This document shows, piece by piece, positions 7,988-16,516 of a stretch of 31,843 nucleotides of DNA; position 1 is the stretch's first letter, and each line of letters begins with the position of its first letter. The stretch lies in the NCBI GenBank assembly GCA_949531795.1, contig CATIQX010000037.1:1-31843 (forward strand), written 5' to 3'. The notes beneath the pieces are model-generated. The model did no database searches. It was not told where the DNA came from and saw only the letters and a program-made list of their open reading frames with translations. The DNA comes from Cryomorphaceae bacterium. GTDB lineage: Bacteria > Bacteroidota > Bacteroidia > Flavobacteriales > BACL11. The position numbers were made by a program, and so were the translations under genes.

Positions 7988-8876
7988 ACGTTTTTATCTC
8001 ATTTATTTGTAGAGGATCAAACCATGTTGTATTTTTATCTTTTCGGAACCAAGTGAGCTGCCGCTTTGCAAACCTTCTCGTATTTTTTTTAATATTTTCT
8101 ACTGCTTTTTCAAGAGTACAAACATTATTGAAAAAAGAAAATATTTCTTTGTAGCCAACAGTTTGCAATGCATTTCTATGCTGAAAAGAAATAAGTCCTT
8201 CCACTTCTTCAATTAACCCGTTTTCAAGCATTTTATCTATACGAGTATTTATTCTTGTGTATAGTACTGTTCTTTCAGTTGTCAACCCAATTTTAATAAT
8301 TCCAAAAGGACGGTATTTTGGTTTTGCTGTCTTGTAAGCGGAGAATCTTTTACCTGTAGCTGTAAATACTTCTAATGCTCGTAATAGGCGCTGAGGGTTT
8401 TGCTGATCACAAGTAGAGTAAAAGTTAGGGTCTGCTTTTTTAACTTCTTCTTGTAACCAAGCTATTCCTTTTTCTTTTAATTTAAAATTAAGTTTTGTTC
8501 TAATCTGATCAGGAATTTCAGGCATTTTGTCAAACCCTTTGCAAATTGCATCAACATATAATCCTGAACCCCCAACAACAATAATAGTATCTTTTGTTTT
8601 ATGAAGCTCTTTTATTTTAGCAATAGCATTTATTTCAAATTCTCCTGCATTATAATCATCTGTTACAGATAAATTATGAATGAAATGGTGTTTTATTGTT
8701 TCTAGTTCTTTATTGTTAGGTGGTGCGGAACCAATTTTTAATTCTTTATAAAATTGCCTTGAGTCGCATGAAATTATTTCAGTATTTAACGCTTTTGCAA
8801 GCTCAATACTAAGTGCTGTTTTTCCAATTGCTGTAGGACCAACAATAATAATTATTTTCTTAGTATTCTTCTTCAT
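7974..8876 (-). CDS. miaA: tRNA dimethylallyltransferase
   Basis: MiaA transfers a dimethylallyl group to A37 of tRNAs that read UNN codons. The P-loop GPTAIGKT lies at about residues 12-19, followed by the ISCDSRQFY segment, the family's DSxQxY-type motif (here R in place of the usual M/R/A position). GGSGLYVDA and the NPQRLLRALEV helix are also present, and the C-terminal basic segment RFAKRQLTWFRKD is typical. The chosen start at 8876 gives 300 residues, the family length, and begins four residues before the first strand. The frame is open upstream to 8960, but that would bury it in the preceding gene. It overlaps the upstream gene's 3' end by 17 nt and the opposite-strand SprB-repeat gene by 14 bp. 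It is last in the seven-gene minus-strand unit. Confidence 0.96.
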   Translation of the reverse strand: MKKNTKKIIIIVGPTAIGKTALSIELAKALNTEIISCDSRQFYKELKIGSAPPNNKELETIKHHFIHNLSVTDDYNAGEFEINAIAKIKELHKTKDTIIVVGGSGLYVDAICKGFDKMPEIPDQIRTKLNFKLKEKGIAWLQEEVKKADPNFYSTCDQQNPQRLLRALEVFTATGKRFSAYKTAKPKYRPFGIIKIGLTTERTVLYTRINTRIDKMLENGLIEEVEGLISFQHRNALQTVGYKEIFSFFNNVCTLEKAVENIKKNTRRFAKRQLTWFRKDKNTTWFDPLQINEIKTFIGL

Positions 8877-9351
8877 AATCTTTAAATTCATCAAGATCAT
8901 CAAAGGCTTCACTGAAAGGATCAAATTCTTTCTCAACTTTAAAGCTAATTTCAGGCGCATTTTCTGGCATTTTACCTACTGATTTAATACATTTTGAAGT
9001 AGTTATTTTCTCTTCTGTTATTTCAGTAAGTGTAATCAGGAATCTCCACATTTTCATAAAATCATATACGTAAAGTAATTGAGTGCCTTCAGTTTTTAGA
9101 ATAGAAGAAAGTATAATATCCGACATTCCAAGCATAGAGTTTTCTTTATCCTCTACACTGAAAAGAGGAATTTCTTGGATTAATTCAAATTCATCATTAG
9201 TTATGTAAAAGGAAGCTAGTTCATTTTTATCTAGCTCAAATGCACTGATAATAGCATGGTGTAACTTTTCTAAGTTACTAGCAGAGTTAATTTCAATATC
9301 ACGAATTACATCTTTTTTATATTCTAAATGTACTTGTATTATGCTTTTCAT
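8860..9351 (-). CDS. PRiA4_ORF3-like (IS1096 passenger TnpR-like) protein
   Basis: This is a 163-residue acidic cytosolic protein with no signal peptide or membrane segment. Its layout matches the plasmid pRiA4b ORF3-like family: an N-terminal strand IIQVHLEY, the helix LEKLHHAIISAF, then LLYVYDFMKMWRFLITL, which corresponds to the family's conserved YxYDFGDxW segment, and a PEN motif. The GD pair of that segment is replaced by MK. The C-terminus is very acidic (DDLDEFKDYEEEY). Databases often label such proteins as transposon passengers, but nothing mobile is seen here. The start overlaps the cca stop (ATGA), so it is translationally coupled between cca and miaA. A role linked to tRNA maturation is only a guess. 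Confidence 0.85.
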   Translation of the reverse strand: MKSIIQVHLEYKKDVIRDIEINSASNLEKLHHAIISAFELDKNELASFYITNDEFELIQEIPLFSVEDKENSMLGMSDIILSSILKTEGTQLLYVYDFMKMWRFLITLTEITEEKITTSKCIKSVGKMPENAPEISFKVEKEFDPFSEAFDDLDEFKDYEEEY

Positions 9352-10769
9352 TTTGTGGGTTGTAAATTTAATTCTTTTGCTTTTTTTATGATAAATGCTA
9401 GTGCTTCTTCTTTATCATTTTTAACTGTACCTTCAAGTATTGCATCTTTTATTGCATTTTTTAGAATTCCAATTTCTCGTCCAGCTTCAATGGAAAATAA
9501 ATCCATTATTTCCTTTCCATCAACAGGAGGCTGGAAGTTTCGTATCTGATCTTTTTCCTCTACTTCTTTTAGTTTCCTTCTCACTAGTTGAAAGTTTTTT
9601 AGGTACTTTTGAACTTTCTTTTCATTTTTTGAAGTAATATCTGCATCACACAGTGTCATTAAATCATCTATATCATCTGCTGAATCAAAGAGTAAGCGTC
9701 TTATAGCAGAATCGGTAACGATATCTTTTGCTAAAATAATAGGTCTCAAATGAAGAGTTACTAATTTTTGCACGTACTTCATTTTTTCGTTAAGCGGTAG
9801 CTTCAATTCTCTAAAAATTTTAGGAACTAGTTTCCCTCCAAAGAATTCATGTGCATGGAAAGTCCATCCGTGTCCTTCCTCATATTTTTTTGTTTGTGGT
9901 TTTGCAATATCATGCAGTATTGCTGCCCATCTTAACCAAAGGTTATTGGTGTTTTTGCTAATATTGTCCAAAACTTCAAGGGTGTGATAAAAATTATCTT
10001 TGTGCCCGTGCTTTCCTATCAATTCTACTCCTTGCAACTTGCACATTAAAGGAAAGAACTGATGCAATAATTTCGTGTTGAACAGTAATTTAAAGCCGTT
10101 TGAAGGAATAGCAGTTAGTATAATTTTATTAAGTTCTTCAGTAATTCTTTCTTGAGAAATTATGCTTAAGCGTTCAGCATTATTTGTAATTGATTTTATT
10201 GATTTTTCTTCTATTGAAAAATCCAATTGAGAGGCGAAACGCACTGCTCTCATCATTCTCAATGGATCATCAGAATAAGTAATGTCAGGATTTAACGGAG
10301 TGCGAATAATTTTATTTTTTAAATCTTCAGTTCCGTTAAAAGGATCAATTAATGTTCCATAACTATTTGTATTTAGTTGGATTGCCATGGCGTTAATGGT
10401 AAAGTCCCTTCTGTTCTGGTCATCCTCTAAAGTGCCATTTTCAACTATTGGTTTGCGGGAATCTGAACGATAAGATTCTTTTCGAGCTCCTACAAATTCA
10501 TAATCTTCTCCTTTGTAATTAATCATTGCTGTACCAAAGTTTTTAAACACTTTAAAAGTAGCTTTGTTTCCTAATAGTAAACTTACTTTTTCAGCTAGTT
10601 TTATTCCGCTTCCAATACATACAAAATCAATGTCAGTTTTCTCTTGTTTTCTGTCTAGTAATAAATCACGTACCCAACCACCAACTACATATGTAGGATA
10701 ATTTAACTCATCACTTGCAATTTGTATGGTTTTAAAAATCGGGTTATTTAATGCAGAAGCGTAATTCAC
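9348..10769 (-). CDS. cca: CCA tRNA nucleotidyltransferase with HD domain
   Basis: Cca adds or repairs the 3' CCA end of tRNAs using CTP and ATP. The class II poly(A) polymerase/CCA head is clear: GGWVRD at residues 30-35, catalytic DID at 46-48, RRDFTINAMA at 120-129 and DDPLRMMRAVRFA at 167-179. An HD domain follows, with LHDIAK at 285-290. The 473-residue length suits the HD-containing Bacteroidota form. The start is GTG at 10769, overlapping the tsaC stop by one base (TAGTG). No ATG lies nearby in frame, and MNYASALNNPIFK is the expected family N-terminus. It ends in an ATGA overlap with the next gene. Confidence 0.96.
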   Translation of the reverse strand: MNYASALNNPIFKTIQIASDELNYPTYVVGGWVRDLLLDRKQEKTDIDFVCIGSGIKLAEKVSLLLGNKATFKVFKNFGTAMINYKGEDYEFVGARKESYRSDSRKPIVENGTLEDDQNRRDFTINAMAIQLNTNSYGTLIDPFNGTEDLKNKIIRTPLNPDITYSDDPLRMMRAVRFASQLDFSIEEKSIKSITNNAERLSIISQERITEELNKIILTAIPSNGFKLLFNTKLLHQFFPLMCKLQGVELIGKHGHKDNFYHTLEVLDNISKNTNNLWLRWAAILHDIAKPQTKKYEEGHGWTFHAHEFFGGKLVPKIFRELKLPLNEKMKYVQKLVTLHLRPIILAKDIVTDSAIRRLLFDSADDIDDLMTLCDADITSKNEKKVQKYLKNFQLVRRKLKEVEEKDQIRNFQPPVDGKEIMDLFSIEAGREIGILKNAIKDAILEGTVKNDKEEALAFIIKKAKELNLQPTK

Positions 10770-11326
10770 TATCTAATTTTTGTAATGCTTGTGTCTTCAT
10801 TTATTATTAGTATAGATGAAGGGGTAGACATTAGTTCATTTTGCCGCAAATTTACGATATAATCAACATTGTTTTTTATTTCCTTTAAAATTTCTGAAAA
10901 TTGTTTTGGGGCCTTTTCACCACTAATGTTTGCTGAAGTGGAAACAATTGCTTTTCCAAATGAGAAAATAAGTTTTTGACAAAATGTATCTTGAGTAATC
11001 CTGATTGCTGCAGAGCCATTTTCTGCTAAAAGGTTTTGGCCTAGTCCTTTGATTTTAGGGTAAATAATAGTAGTTGGGCTTGACGTAATGTCCAAATCAG
11101 GAATAGTTTCAGTAATAGATTTAAGTTGTTCTTTACTAGCTACTAATGAAATGAGTGCTTTGCTATCCAATCGTTTTTTAAGTTTAAATATTTTTGCTAT
11201 TGCATCAGTATTTGTGGCATCACAACCAATTCCCCAAATAGTATCACTAGGGTATAGGATTATTCCTCCCTGTTTTAATGTATCTAAAGCTTTATCTATT
11301 TCTGTTTGCATATTTGTTGATTCCAT
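10769..11326 (-). CDS. tsaC: L-threonylcarbamoyladenylate synthase (TsaC/YrdC/Sua5 family)
   Basis: The enzyme makes threonylcarbamoyl-AMP from threonine, bicarbonate and ATP, the first step of the t6A37 tRNA modification. The YrdC-fold signatures are present: GGIILYPSDTIWGIGCDAT at residues 20-38, the basic KLKKRL segment, and ISTSANISGEKAP near 133-145 (VSTSANISG). The 185-residue length is that of the short TsaC form without the Sua5 C-terminal domain. Two starts are possible: ATG 11326, and ATG 11311, which gives the more family-like MQTEIDKAL opening. Either overlaps the end of the GT2 gene, by 35 or 20 nt. It sits with cca and miaA in a tRNA-processing block. Confidence 0.95.
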   Translation of the reverse strand: MESTNMQTEIDKALDTLKQGGIILYPSDTIWGIGCDATNTDAIAKIFKLKKRLDSKALISLVASKEQLKSITETIPDLDITSSPTTIIYPKIKGLGQNLLAENGSAAIRITQDTFCQKLIFSFGKAIVSTSANISGEKAPKQFSEILKEIKNNVDYIVNLRQNELMSTPSSILIINEDTSITKIR

Positions 11327-12089
11327 TATTGCAAATCTCTCTTTTTTCTTTAATAGCTAGTGCTAAGATAGAATTGTTAATATTTAATCCTTCCTTTGAT
11401 GATATCTCATGATGTAAATGATAACAGACTGCTAAGCATTTTAATTTGAGTTTTTGTAAGCCACTATTTATTAACCTAACTGAAAGTTCAGTGTCTTCTT
11501 TTCCCCATCCGATCATATCTTCATTGTACCCATTTATTTTAATGAAATCTTGTTTCCAGAAAGAGAAGTTACAGCCTCTTGTTCCTTTCAGGTTTTTATT
11601 TATGTTGCTTGAGTATTTAGATAAAAATAAAGAATGTAAACTATTAAATCGATTTGATATTCCAGGACTAAAAACGGAAAAATTAATTATTGAATTTTTT
11701 ATTGCTTTTTTGGTGGTTGAATCATTTAAAAATATTCTACTTCCATGTATGAAAAAACCTTTTTTAGCTTTTTGAACATGATCCTTAATAAAGTGATTAT
11801 GAATGATTATATCACCATCAATTTGAATAATATAATCCCCATTAGCTTTAGCAATTGATTTGTTAAGAATACTCGTTTTTTGAAACCCGTCATTTTTTTG
11901 CCAAATATGATTTATTCCTGATTTGAACATGATTGAATAGCGTTCAATTAATTTTTTAGTTTCTTCAGATGAGCCATCGTCAGCAATAAGTATTTCATTC
12001 GGAAAAACACTTTGTTTAAGTATGCTTAATAATACTAGTTCCAGTGCTTCTGGCCAATTATAAGTAGCAATTACTAAACTAGTTTTCAT
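11292..12089 (-). CDS. family 2 glycosyltransferase
   Basis: The 265-residue GT-A fold enzyme begins with the GT2 nucleotide-sugar-binding strand SLVIATYNWPEALELVLLS, followed by ADDGS at 36-40. The metal-binding DxD equivalent is DGD at 91-93 (IIQIDGDIII). The C-terminal segment GWGKEDTE at 194-201 resembles the galactosyltransferase-like (Glyco_transf_7C) acceptor motif. No membrane segment is seen. It starts 1 nt after the GT4 gene stop and overlaps tsaC at its own 3' end. A role in lipopolysaccharide or other surface glycan synthesis is likely from pairing with the GT4 gene; donor and acceptor sugars cannot be read from the sequence. Confidence 0.9.
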   Translation of the reverse strand: MKTSLVIATYNWPEALELVLLSILKQSVFPNEILIADDGSSEETKKLIERYSIMFKSGINHIWQKNDGFQKTSILNKSIAKANGDYIIQIDGDIIIHNHFIKDHVQKAKKGFFIHGSRIFLNDSTTKKAIKNSIINFSVFSPGISNRFNSLHSLFLSKYSSNINKNLKGTRGCNFSFWKQDFIKINGYNEDMIGWGKEDTELSVRLINSGLQKLKLKCLAVCYHLHHEISSKEGLNINNSILALAIKEKREICNNGINKYANRNR

Positions 12090-12090
12090 C

Positions 12091-13212
12091 TTATAAGTTG
12101 GTATATATCTTCATTAAGTTATCGGCTATTTTATCGTCAGTAAATTTTTGTGCGTGTTCTAATCCTTTTATTTTCATTTTTTCTTGTAATTCCTGAGAAT
12201 TTAGGATTTCAAGAATAGCGTCTTTCATTTGTTTAACAGAAAGCGGATTGATGTATTTTGAAAAAACACCACCTGCTTCAGCAAAGCATCCGTCTTTGGA
12301 TGTTATAACTGGAGTTCTAGAAAATAAAGCCTCTAAAATAGGTATACCAAAGCCTTCAAATATAGAAGGGTAAATAAGCATTTGTGCATTTTGATAAATA
12401 GCGGCCATTTCAGCTAAATTTAAACCAGATAAAAACAGTACTCTATCAAAGAGGTTGTTTTCTGCTATGAATCGTAAGCACTTTATTTTGTAAGCTTTTC
12501 CGTTACCAATTACAACTAGTTTTTGGTTAGGGAGTTCTTTCAAAACTTTTAAAATAGTAAGTAAGTTCTTTCGTTCTTCAATGCTACCAACACTAAGCAA
12601 GTAATCACTTGGAACACTATATTTTTCTTGTACTGCTTTCTTTGTGTTATCAGCCATTGGATTATGAAAAATAGCATTGCATCCTTGATATATTACTTCA
12701 ATTTTTTCTTCAGGAATATAAAAGAAATCAATGATATCTTGTTTTGTCTGTTGGCTAATGGCAATTATTTTATCAGCTCTTTGGCAAGCTGATTTGAATT
12801 TTTTATAATAGATTTTCCTGTCTATTGTTCCGAATAAATAAGGATATCGAATAAAAATTAAATCGTGAATAGTAACGACTGTTTTGATATTTGTTTTTTC
12901 AATTCCTATCGGAATTTCATGTGTTAAACCGTGATAGATATCTATTTTATTGGTGAATAAATCACAGACAATACTTTTGCTTCTCCAATAGGATTTTAAA
13001 GCTTTATTAATTAATGATTGTGGAGTACGGACAAATGTGTTAGTCCTATTATCTAAAAAATCTAAACGACTATTTTCTTTTTCTTTTGGGGTGTAAAGGA
13101 AGTATTTGTTATCCGTATAAAAATTAGAAAGTACACGAATAGCATCACGAGAATAGTTACCTAGGCCTGTATTGTTTAAAAACGCTCGTTTTGCATCAAA
13201 TCCTATTCTCAT
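12091..13212 (-). CDS. family 4 (GT-B) glycosyltransferase
   Basis: This 373-residue protein of the glycosyltransferase group 1 / GT4 family has an N-terminal domain (MRIGFDAKRAFLNNTGLGNY, the acceptor-side glycine loop) and a C-terminal nucleotide-sugar domain beginning near residue 195 with LLSVGSIEERKNL. The EX7E motif lies near residue 285 in PSIFEGFGIPILEALFSRTP. No signal peptide or transmembrane helix is seen; such enzymes work at the cytoplasmic face of the inner membrane on lipid-linked or lipid A-core acceptors. The start overlaps the dapD stop by one base (TAATG). Substrate is unknown; mannosyltransferase-like annotation is common in this family but not established here. Confidence 0.92.
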   Translation of the reverse strand: MRIGFDAKRAFLNNTGLGNYSRDAIRVLSNFYTDNKYFLYTPKEKENSRLDFLDNRTNTFVRTPQSLINKALKSYWRSKSIVCDLFTNKIDIYHGLTHEIPIGIEKTNIKTVVTIHDLIFIRYPYLFGTIDRKIYYKKFKSACQRADKIIAISQQTKQDIIDFFYIPEEKIEVIYQGCNAIFHNPMADNTKKAVQEKYSVPSDYLLSVGSIEERKNLLTILKVLKELPNQKLVVIGNGKAYKIKCLRFIAENNLFDRVLFLSGLNLAEMAAIYQNAQMLIYPSIFEGFGIPILEALFSRTPVITSKDGCFAEAGGVFSKYINPLSVKQMKDAILEILNSQELQEKMKIKGLEHAQKFTDDKIADNLMKIYTNL

Positions 13213-14027
13213 TATACGGCTACATTATATTCTCTAAGTGCATCATTCAATGATGTTTTTTTGTTGGTACTTTCTTTACGCTTACCAATAATAAGCGCAC
13301 AAGGAACGCCATAATTTCCAGCAGGAAATTCTTTGTTAAATGTGCCAGGAATTACCACTGATCGGCTCGGAATAACTCCTTTGTATTCTATTGGTTTTAC
13401 TCCGCTGACATCAATAATTTTGGTTGAGGAGGTGAGTACGACATTAGCTCCAAGTACAGCTTCTTTTTCAATTTTCACTCCCTCAACTACTATTGATCTT
13501 GAACCTATAAAAGCATCATCTTCAATAATAACGGGAGCTGCTTGTATAGGTTCGAGTACGCCACCAATACCAACACCACCAGAAAGGTGTACATTTTTAC
13601 CAATTTGAGCACAAGAACCTACAGTTGCCCAAGTATCCACCATAGTGCCACTATCAACATAAGCACCAATATTTACGTAAGAGGGCATCATAATAACACC
13701 AGGAGCTAAAAAGGCGCCATAACGAGCTACTGCATGAGGAACAACACGAACACCAAGCTTGGCATAGCCACTTTTAAGTTTCATTTTATCATGAAATTCT
13801 AACGGGCCAATTTCTATGGTTTCCATTTTTTGAATAGGAAAATAAAGAATAACAGCTTTTTTCACCCAATCATTAACTTTCCAACCATCATTGGAAGGTT
13901 CGGCAGTACGCAAACGCCCTTTATCAATTTCTTCAATAATGGTTCGTATACAATCCTGAGTAGTATTCTCTTTTAGCAAGTCTCGGTTTTCCCAAGCTGC
14001 TTCAATAATTTCTTTCCATTGTTTCAT
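13212..14027 (-). CDS. dapD: 2,3,4,5-tetrahydropyridine-2,6-dicarboxylate N-succinyltransferase
   Basis: DapD succinylates tetrahydrodipicolinate in the succinylase route to meso-diaminopimelate, needed for lysine and peptidoglycan. The 271 residues match the family exactly in plan: an N-terminal helical domain (to about 95), then a left-handed beta-helix of hexapeptide repeats (SGYAKLGVRVVPHAVARYGA through GSRSIVVEGVKI), with the conserved VDTWATVGSCAQIG and GGVGIGGVLEP segments, and a C-terminal cap. It is first in the minus-strand seven-gene unit. Its promoter lies immediately upstream and places the start site at or beside the ATG, so this message is probably leaderless. Confidence 0.97.
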   Translation of the reverse strand: MKQWKEIIEAAWENRDLLKENTTQDCIRTIIEEIDKGRLRTAEPSNDGWKVNDWVKKAVILYFPIQKMETIEIGPLEFHDKMKLKSGYAKLGVRVVPHAVARYGAFLAPGVIMMPSYVNIGAYVDSGTMVDTWATVGSCAQIGKNVHLSGGVGIGGVLEPIQAAPVIIEDDAFIGSRSIVVEGVKIEKEAVLGANVVLTSSTKIIDVSGVKPIEYKGVIPSRSVVIPGTFNKEFPAGNYGVPCALIIGKRKESTNKKTSLNDALREYNVAV

Positions 14028-14031
14028 AGAG

Positions 14032-14061
14032 CAAAGATAGTAATAAGTAATTAGTTGTCAA
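14032..14061 (-). promoter_or_regulatory. promoter of the dapD operon (TTG, 19 nt, TATCTTTG)
   Basis: On the minus strand a TTG (14061-14059) is separated by 19 nt from TATCTTTG (14039-14032), an exact TAnnTTTG. The dapD ATG starts 5 nt after the final G, so transcription should begin at or next to the start codon. Confidence 0.8.
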
Positions 14062-14180
14062 TTACTGCTCTCCAGATTTTAAAATTTGGGTAGAAGTTAA
14101 GGTGTTTTTTAAGTTACAAAATTTGTGAATTATTTTTAAATAAACTAATAAATAGATTTTTTAACATTTATAAATAATAA

Positions 14181-16355
14181 TTATTTAATGAGAACCTTAC
14201 TACTCATTCCATTTAGTTGCAAAATGTAAATCCCATTAGCAAAACGCGAAGTGTTAACTTCTAGTAAGTAATTGCTCTTTCTTGATTTATAAATAGTTTT
14301 GCCTAAAAGGTTTTTAATCTTTATAATTCCTACTTCGCTACTTTCTATTGTTAATTTGCTACTTGCAGGATTAGGGTAAATGTTTAAGATTGCTTTTCTA
14401 TTATTGAGTATATTTGTTGGTATTGTTGTTGTGTCATTAAGTAGTGTGTCACTACTAAAATACGCAATACCTCCTGAGAGGTTTCCAAGTATCATTTCAG
14501 GTTGATTGTCGTTGTTAATATCTCTTAAAGCAAAAGCACATTTACCGCCATCCCAAATATTATCTACTGTACTATAAACTGGTAGAAACTGCCCACTTAG
14601 GTTTCCATCAATGTTAGTGAATTGATAAATTGTTCCTGTAAAACTTCCAACAAAAAGTTGATAAACGCCGCTACTATCAATTAGCTTAGGGCTTGAAAAT
14701 CCATTGCTTATGTAATTAGTATCTACATCAATTCCTCCCCAGTTTTTAATAATTGTGTCAAATGAAGCAATTGTTGCTGTTCCTGAGTTTGGACAATAGT
14801 TTAACGACCCATCTTGTTCTCCAATAATAATATCTAATAAACCATCTCTATCAACATCCACTAATTGAGGTTGAGAAAAATAACCAACATCTATATTGAA
14901 GTAGTTTGGTGCAGATATATTGAAATTTCCTAACTGATTATTGAGATAATGTAATTTTCCATCTGCATCTCCTAAAAGCATATCTTTATCTCCATCTGCA
15001 TCCAAATCACCAAAAGTTGGGCTTATGCTCAGGGCAGGTAATCCTAGTTGTATATTTAAATTTACAGTTGAAATTCCTTGCCAATCTCTATCAATTAATT
15101 CATATTTAGGAATTTCCTTAGTTCCTGTATTTTCAAAAAGAGCTAGTGAAGAAATAGGATTGTTGTATGCAACATGGTAGCCATAATTACCGACTACTAA
15201 ATCCAATAAACTATCATTGTTATAATCATAGAAAGTAGGGAATGCTGATTTTCCTAAATCAATCATTTCGCTTTGCATAAAGTTAGTTTGAACAAAGTTA
15301 AAGTCAGGATTATTAGTTTGTCCTCCATTTTCATACAACCAGCAGCCTTCAAAGTTCTCAGAATTATTTTGACTATTTGTACTTACGATTAAATCTTTAA
15401 TGCCATCATTAGTGACATCTAAATAGTAACTTGCAGGGTAAACATGTATATCTGCTGCAATAGTATTACTATTGTTCTGTGGGAAAACAGAGTCTACACT
15501 AACTATCAGTGCATTTTGATTATTACCTCCATTTATTAATAAGTTTAGGTTATTATAACTTACATCGCCTAAAACTAAATCCATATCATTGTCATTGTCA
15601 ATATCAATAGCTAACAACGTAGAGCCCGCATGTTTTTGCTTTGATTTATCAATATTGGTATTAGCGATAGGTGGGCATATGCAATTAGGACAATTCAAAA
15701 TATAGGAATTTAACCCTTCATAAAATAGTCCCCAACAACTTTCGGAAAATTCAAAAGCAACTGTATCGCAACTACCTGTTAGTTCCATAGCCATATTTTT
15801 GTGATAGCTAACAGTTCCCCCAAGAACTCCAAATGAAAGGACGTCCAAATCTCCATCATAATCAATATCTGCAATAGCCGGGATGTCAACCGGGCTTATA
15901 TATAGGTTTTGTGGGGCAGGAGAGAGAACTAATGAAGTAACTAGGGTAAAACTTAAATTATTACTTGAGGTATTTTCATAAATTGCCATTCCTGCTGATG
16001 AATATGTGTAAATATCATTTTTACCATCGCAGTTATAGTCTGCAAGTAGCATCCAGTCATGTACTTTAGGAAAAGCACTTCTGTATTTCGGAGCGTATAT
16101 ATAATTTCCATTATTATTAATAAAAGGGCTTATTTTATTTCCTGATTTATCAAAAATAACTAAGTCCATAGTGCCATCTAAATTCAAATCAATTTCAGAA
16201 AATTGCCCAGCATTAATACCTCCAGAAAAAGCGGAGCTAAAAGAGATTCCGTTTTCACTTATATTGAGGTTTGTATCTCTGTTTAAAACCATTTGTGAAA
16301 ATGAGGAAGTAAATTTGAAAATGAAAAATAAAAAGATAATATATTTTGAAGTCAT
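14181..16355 (-). CDS. secreted FG-GAP/VCBS-repeat propeller protein with T9SS type A sorting domain
   Basis: The 724-residue protein opens with a signal peptide (MTSKYIIFLFFIFKFTSSFS). ATG 16355 is preferred to the in-frame ATG 16379, which would add charged residues before it. At least nine calcium-loop motifs of the D-x-D-x-D-G-x-x-D type follow along the chain, among them DLNLDGTMDL, DYNCDGKNDI, DIDYDGDLDV, DIDNDNDMDL, DYNNDSLLDL, DLDADGDKDM and DVDRDGLLDI. Most are followed by an FG-GAP-like turn, consistent with an integrin-type beta-propeller. Between the third and fourth repeats lies a cysteine-rich insert (CWGLFYEG ... CPNCICPP). The tail (IYPNPASSKLTI ... NGIYILQL) is a T9SS type A signal. 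It is likely a surface or secreted calcium-binding protein; ligand unknown. No strong promoter is seen upstream. Confidence 0.92.
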   Translation of the reverse strand: MTSKYIIFLFFIFKFTSSFSQMVLNRDTNLNISENGISFSSAFSGGINAGQFSEIDLNLDGTMDLVIFDKSGNKISPFINNNGNYIYAPKYRSAFPKVHDWMLLADYNCDGKNDIYTYSSAGMAIYENTSSNNLSFTLVTSLVLSPAPQNLYISPVDIPAIADIDYDGDLDVLSFGVLGGTVSYHKNMAMELTGSCDTVAFEFSESCWGLFYEGLNSYILNCPNCICPPIANTNIDKSKQKHAGSTLLAIDIDNDNDMDLVLGDVSYNNLNLLINGGNNQNALIVSVDSVFPQNNSNTIAADIHVYPASYYLDVTNDGIKDLIVSTNSQNNSENFEGCWLYENGGQTNNPDFNFVQTNFMQSEMIDLGKSAFPTFYDYNNDSLLDLVVGNYGYHVAYNNPISSLALFENTGTKEIPKYELIDRDWQGISTVNLNIQLGLPALSISPTFGDLDADGDKDMLLGDADGKLHYLNNQLGNFNISAPNYFNIDVGYFSQPQLVDVDRDGLLDIIIGEQDGSLNYCPNSGTATIASFDTIIKNWGGIDVDTNYISNGFSSPKLIDSSGVYQLFVGSFTGTIYQFTNIDGNLSGQFLPVYSTVDNIWDGGKCAFALRDINNDNQPEMILGNLSGGIAYFSSDTLLNDTTTIPTNILNNRKAILNIYPNPASSKLTIESSEVGIIKIKNLLGKTIYKSRKSNYLLEVNTSRFANGIYILQLNGMSSKVLIK

Positions 16356-16451
16356 GTTAAATTTTTCACAAAAAAACATAATATTTATTGAATAGCATAG
16401 CCTGATTAATTATTATCTTATTTGTTCAGATTAAAGTTTCCTATTTAGTAA

Positions 16452-16482
16452 TTGTATTATTTGCTTTGAAAGTTTATATTTG
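16452..16482 (+). promoter_or_regulatory. promoter of secDF (TTG, 20 nt, TATATTTG)
   Basis: TTG (16452-16454) and TATATTTG (16475-16482) are separated by 20 nt, matching the Bacteroidota consensus. The leader to the ATG at 16517 is about 25-30 nt, A-rich, and lacks a Shine-Dalgarno. Confidence 0.78.
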
Positions 16483-16516
16483 CCGACCTTAAAAAATAAG
16501 ATTAAAAATAAAGATT

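Noticed and set aside
8877..8960. N-terminal extension of MiaA
   Set aside because: The 28 extra residues come from another frame of the PRiA4_ORF3-like gene and fall outside the family's normal start.
8860..9351. Mobile-element reading of the PRiA4_ORF3-like gene
   Set aside because: No transposase, terminal inverted repeats or target duplication are seen; it is locked in a housekeeping operon.
9328..9549. Open frame on the plus strand opposite cca
   Set aside because: It lies wholly opposite strongly supported minus-strand genes and is a frame shadow.
11446..11775. 109-codon plus-strand frame opposite the GT2 gene
   Set aside because: The GT2 frame has clear motifs throughout; this one has none.
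16356..16516. Clear promoter for the FG-GAP gene in the divergent gap
   Set aside because: The only minus-strand candidate is TTTTTTTG near 16369, a poor match; it is not reported as a feature.
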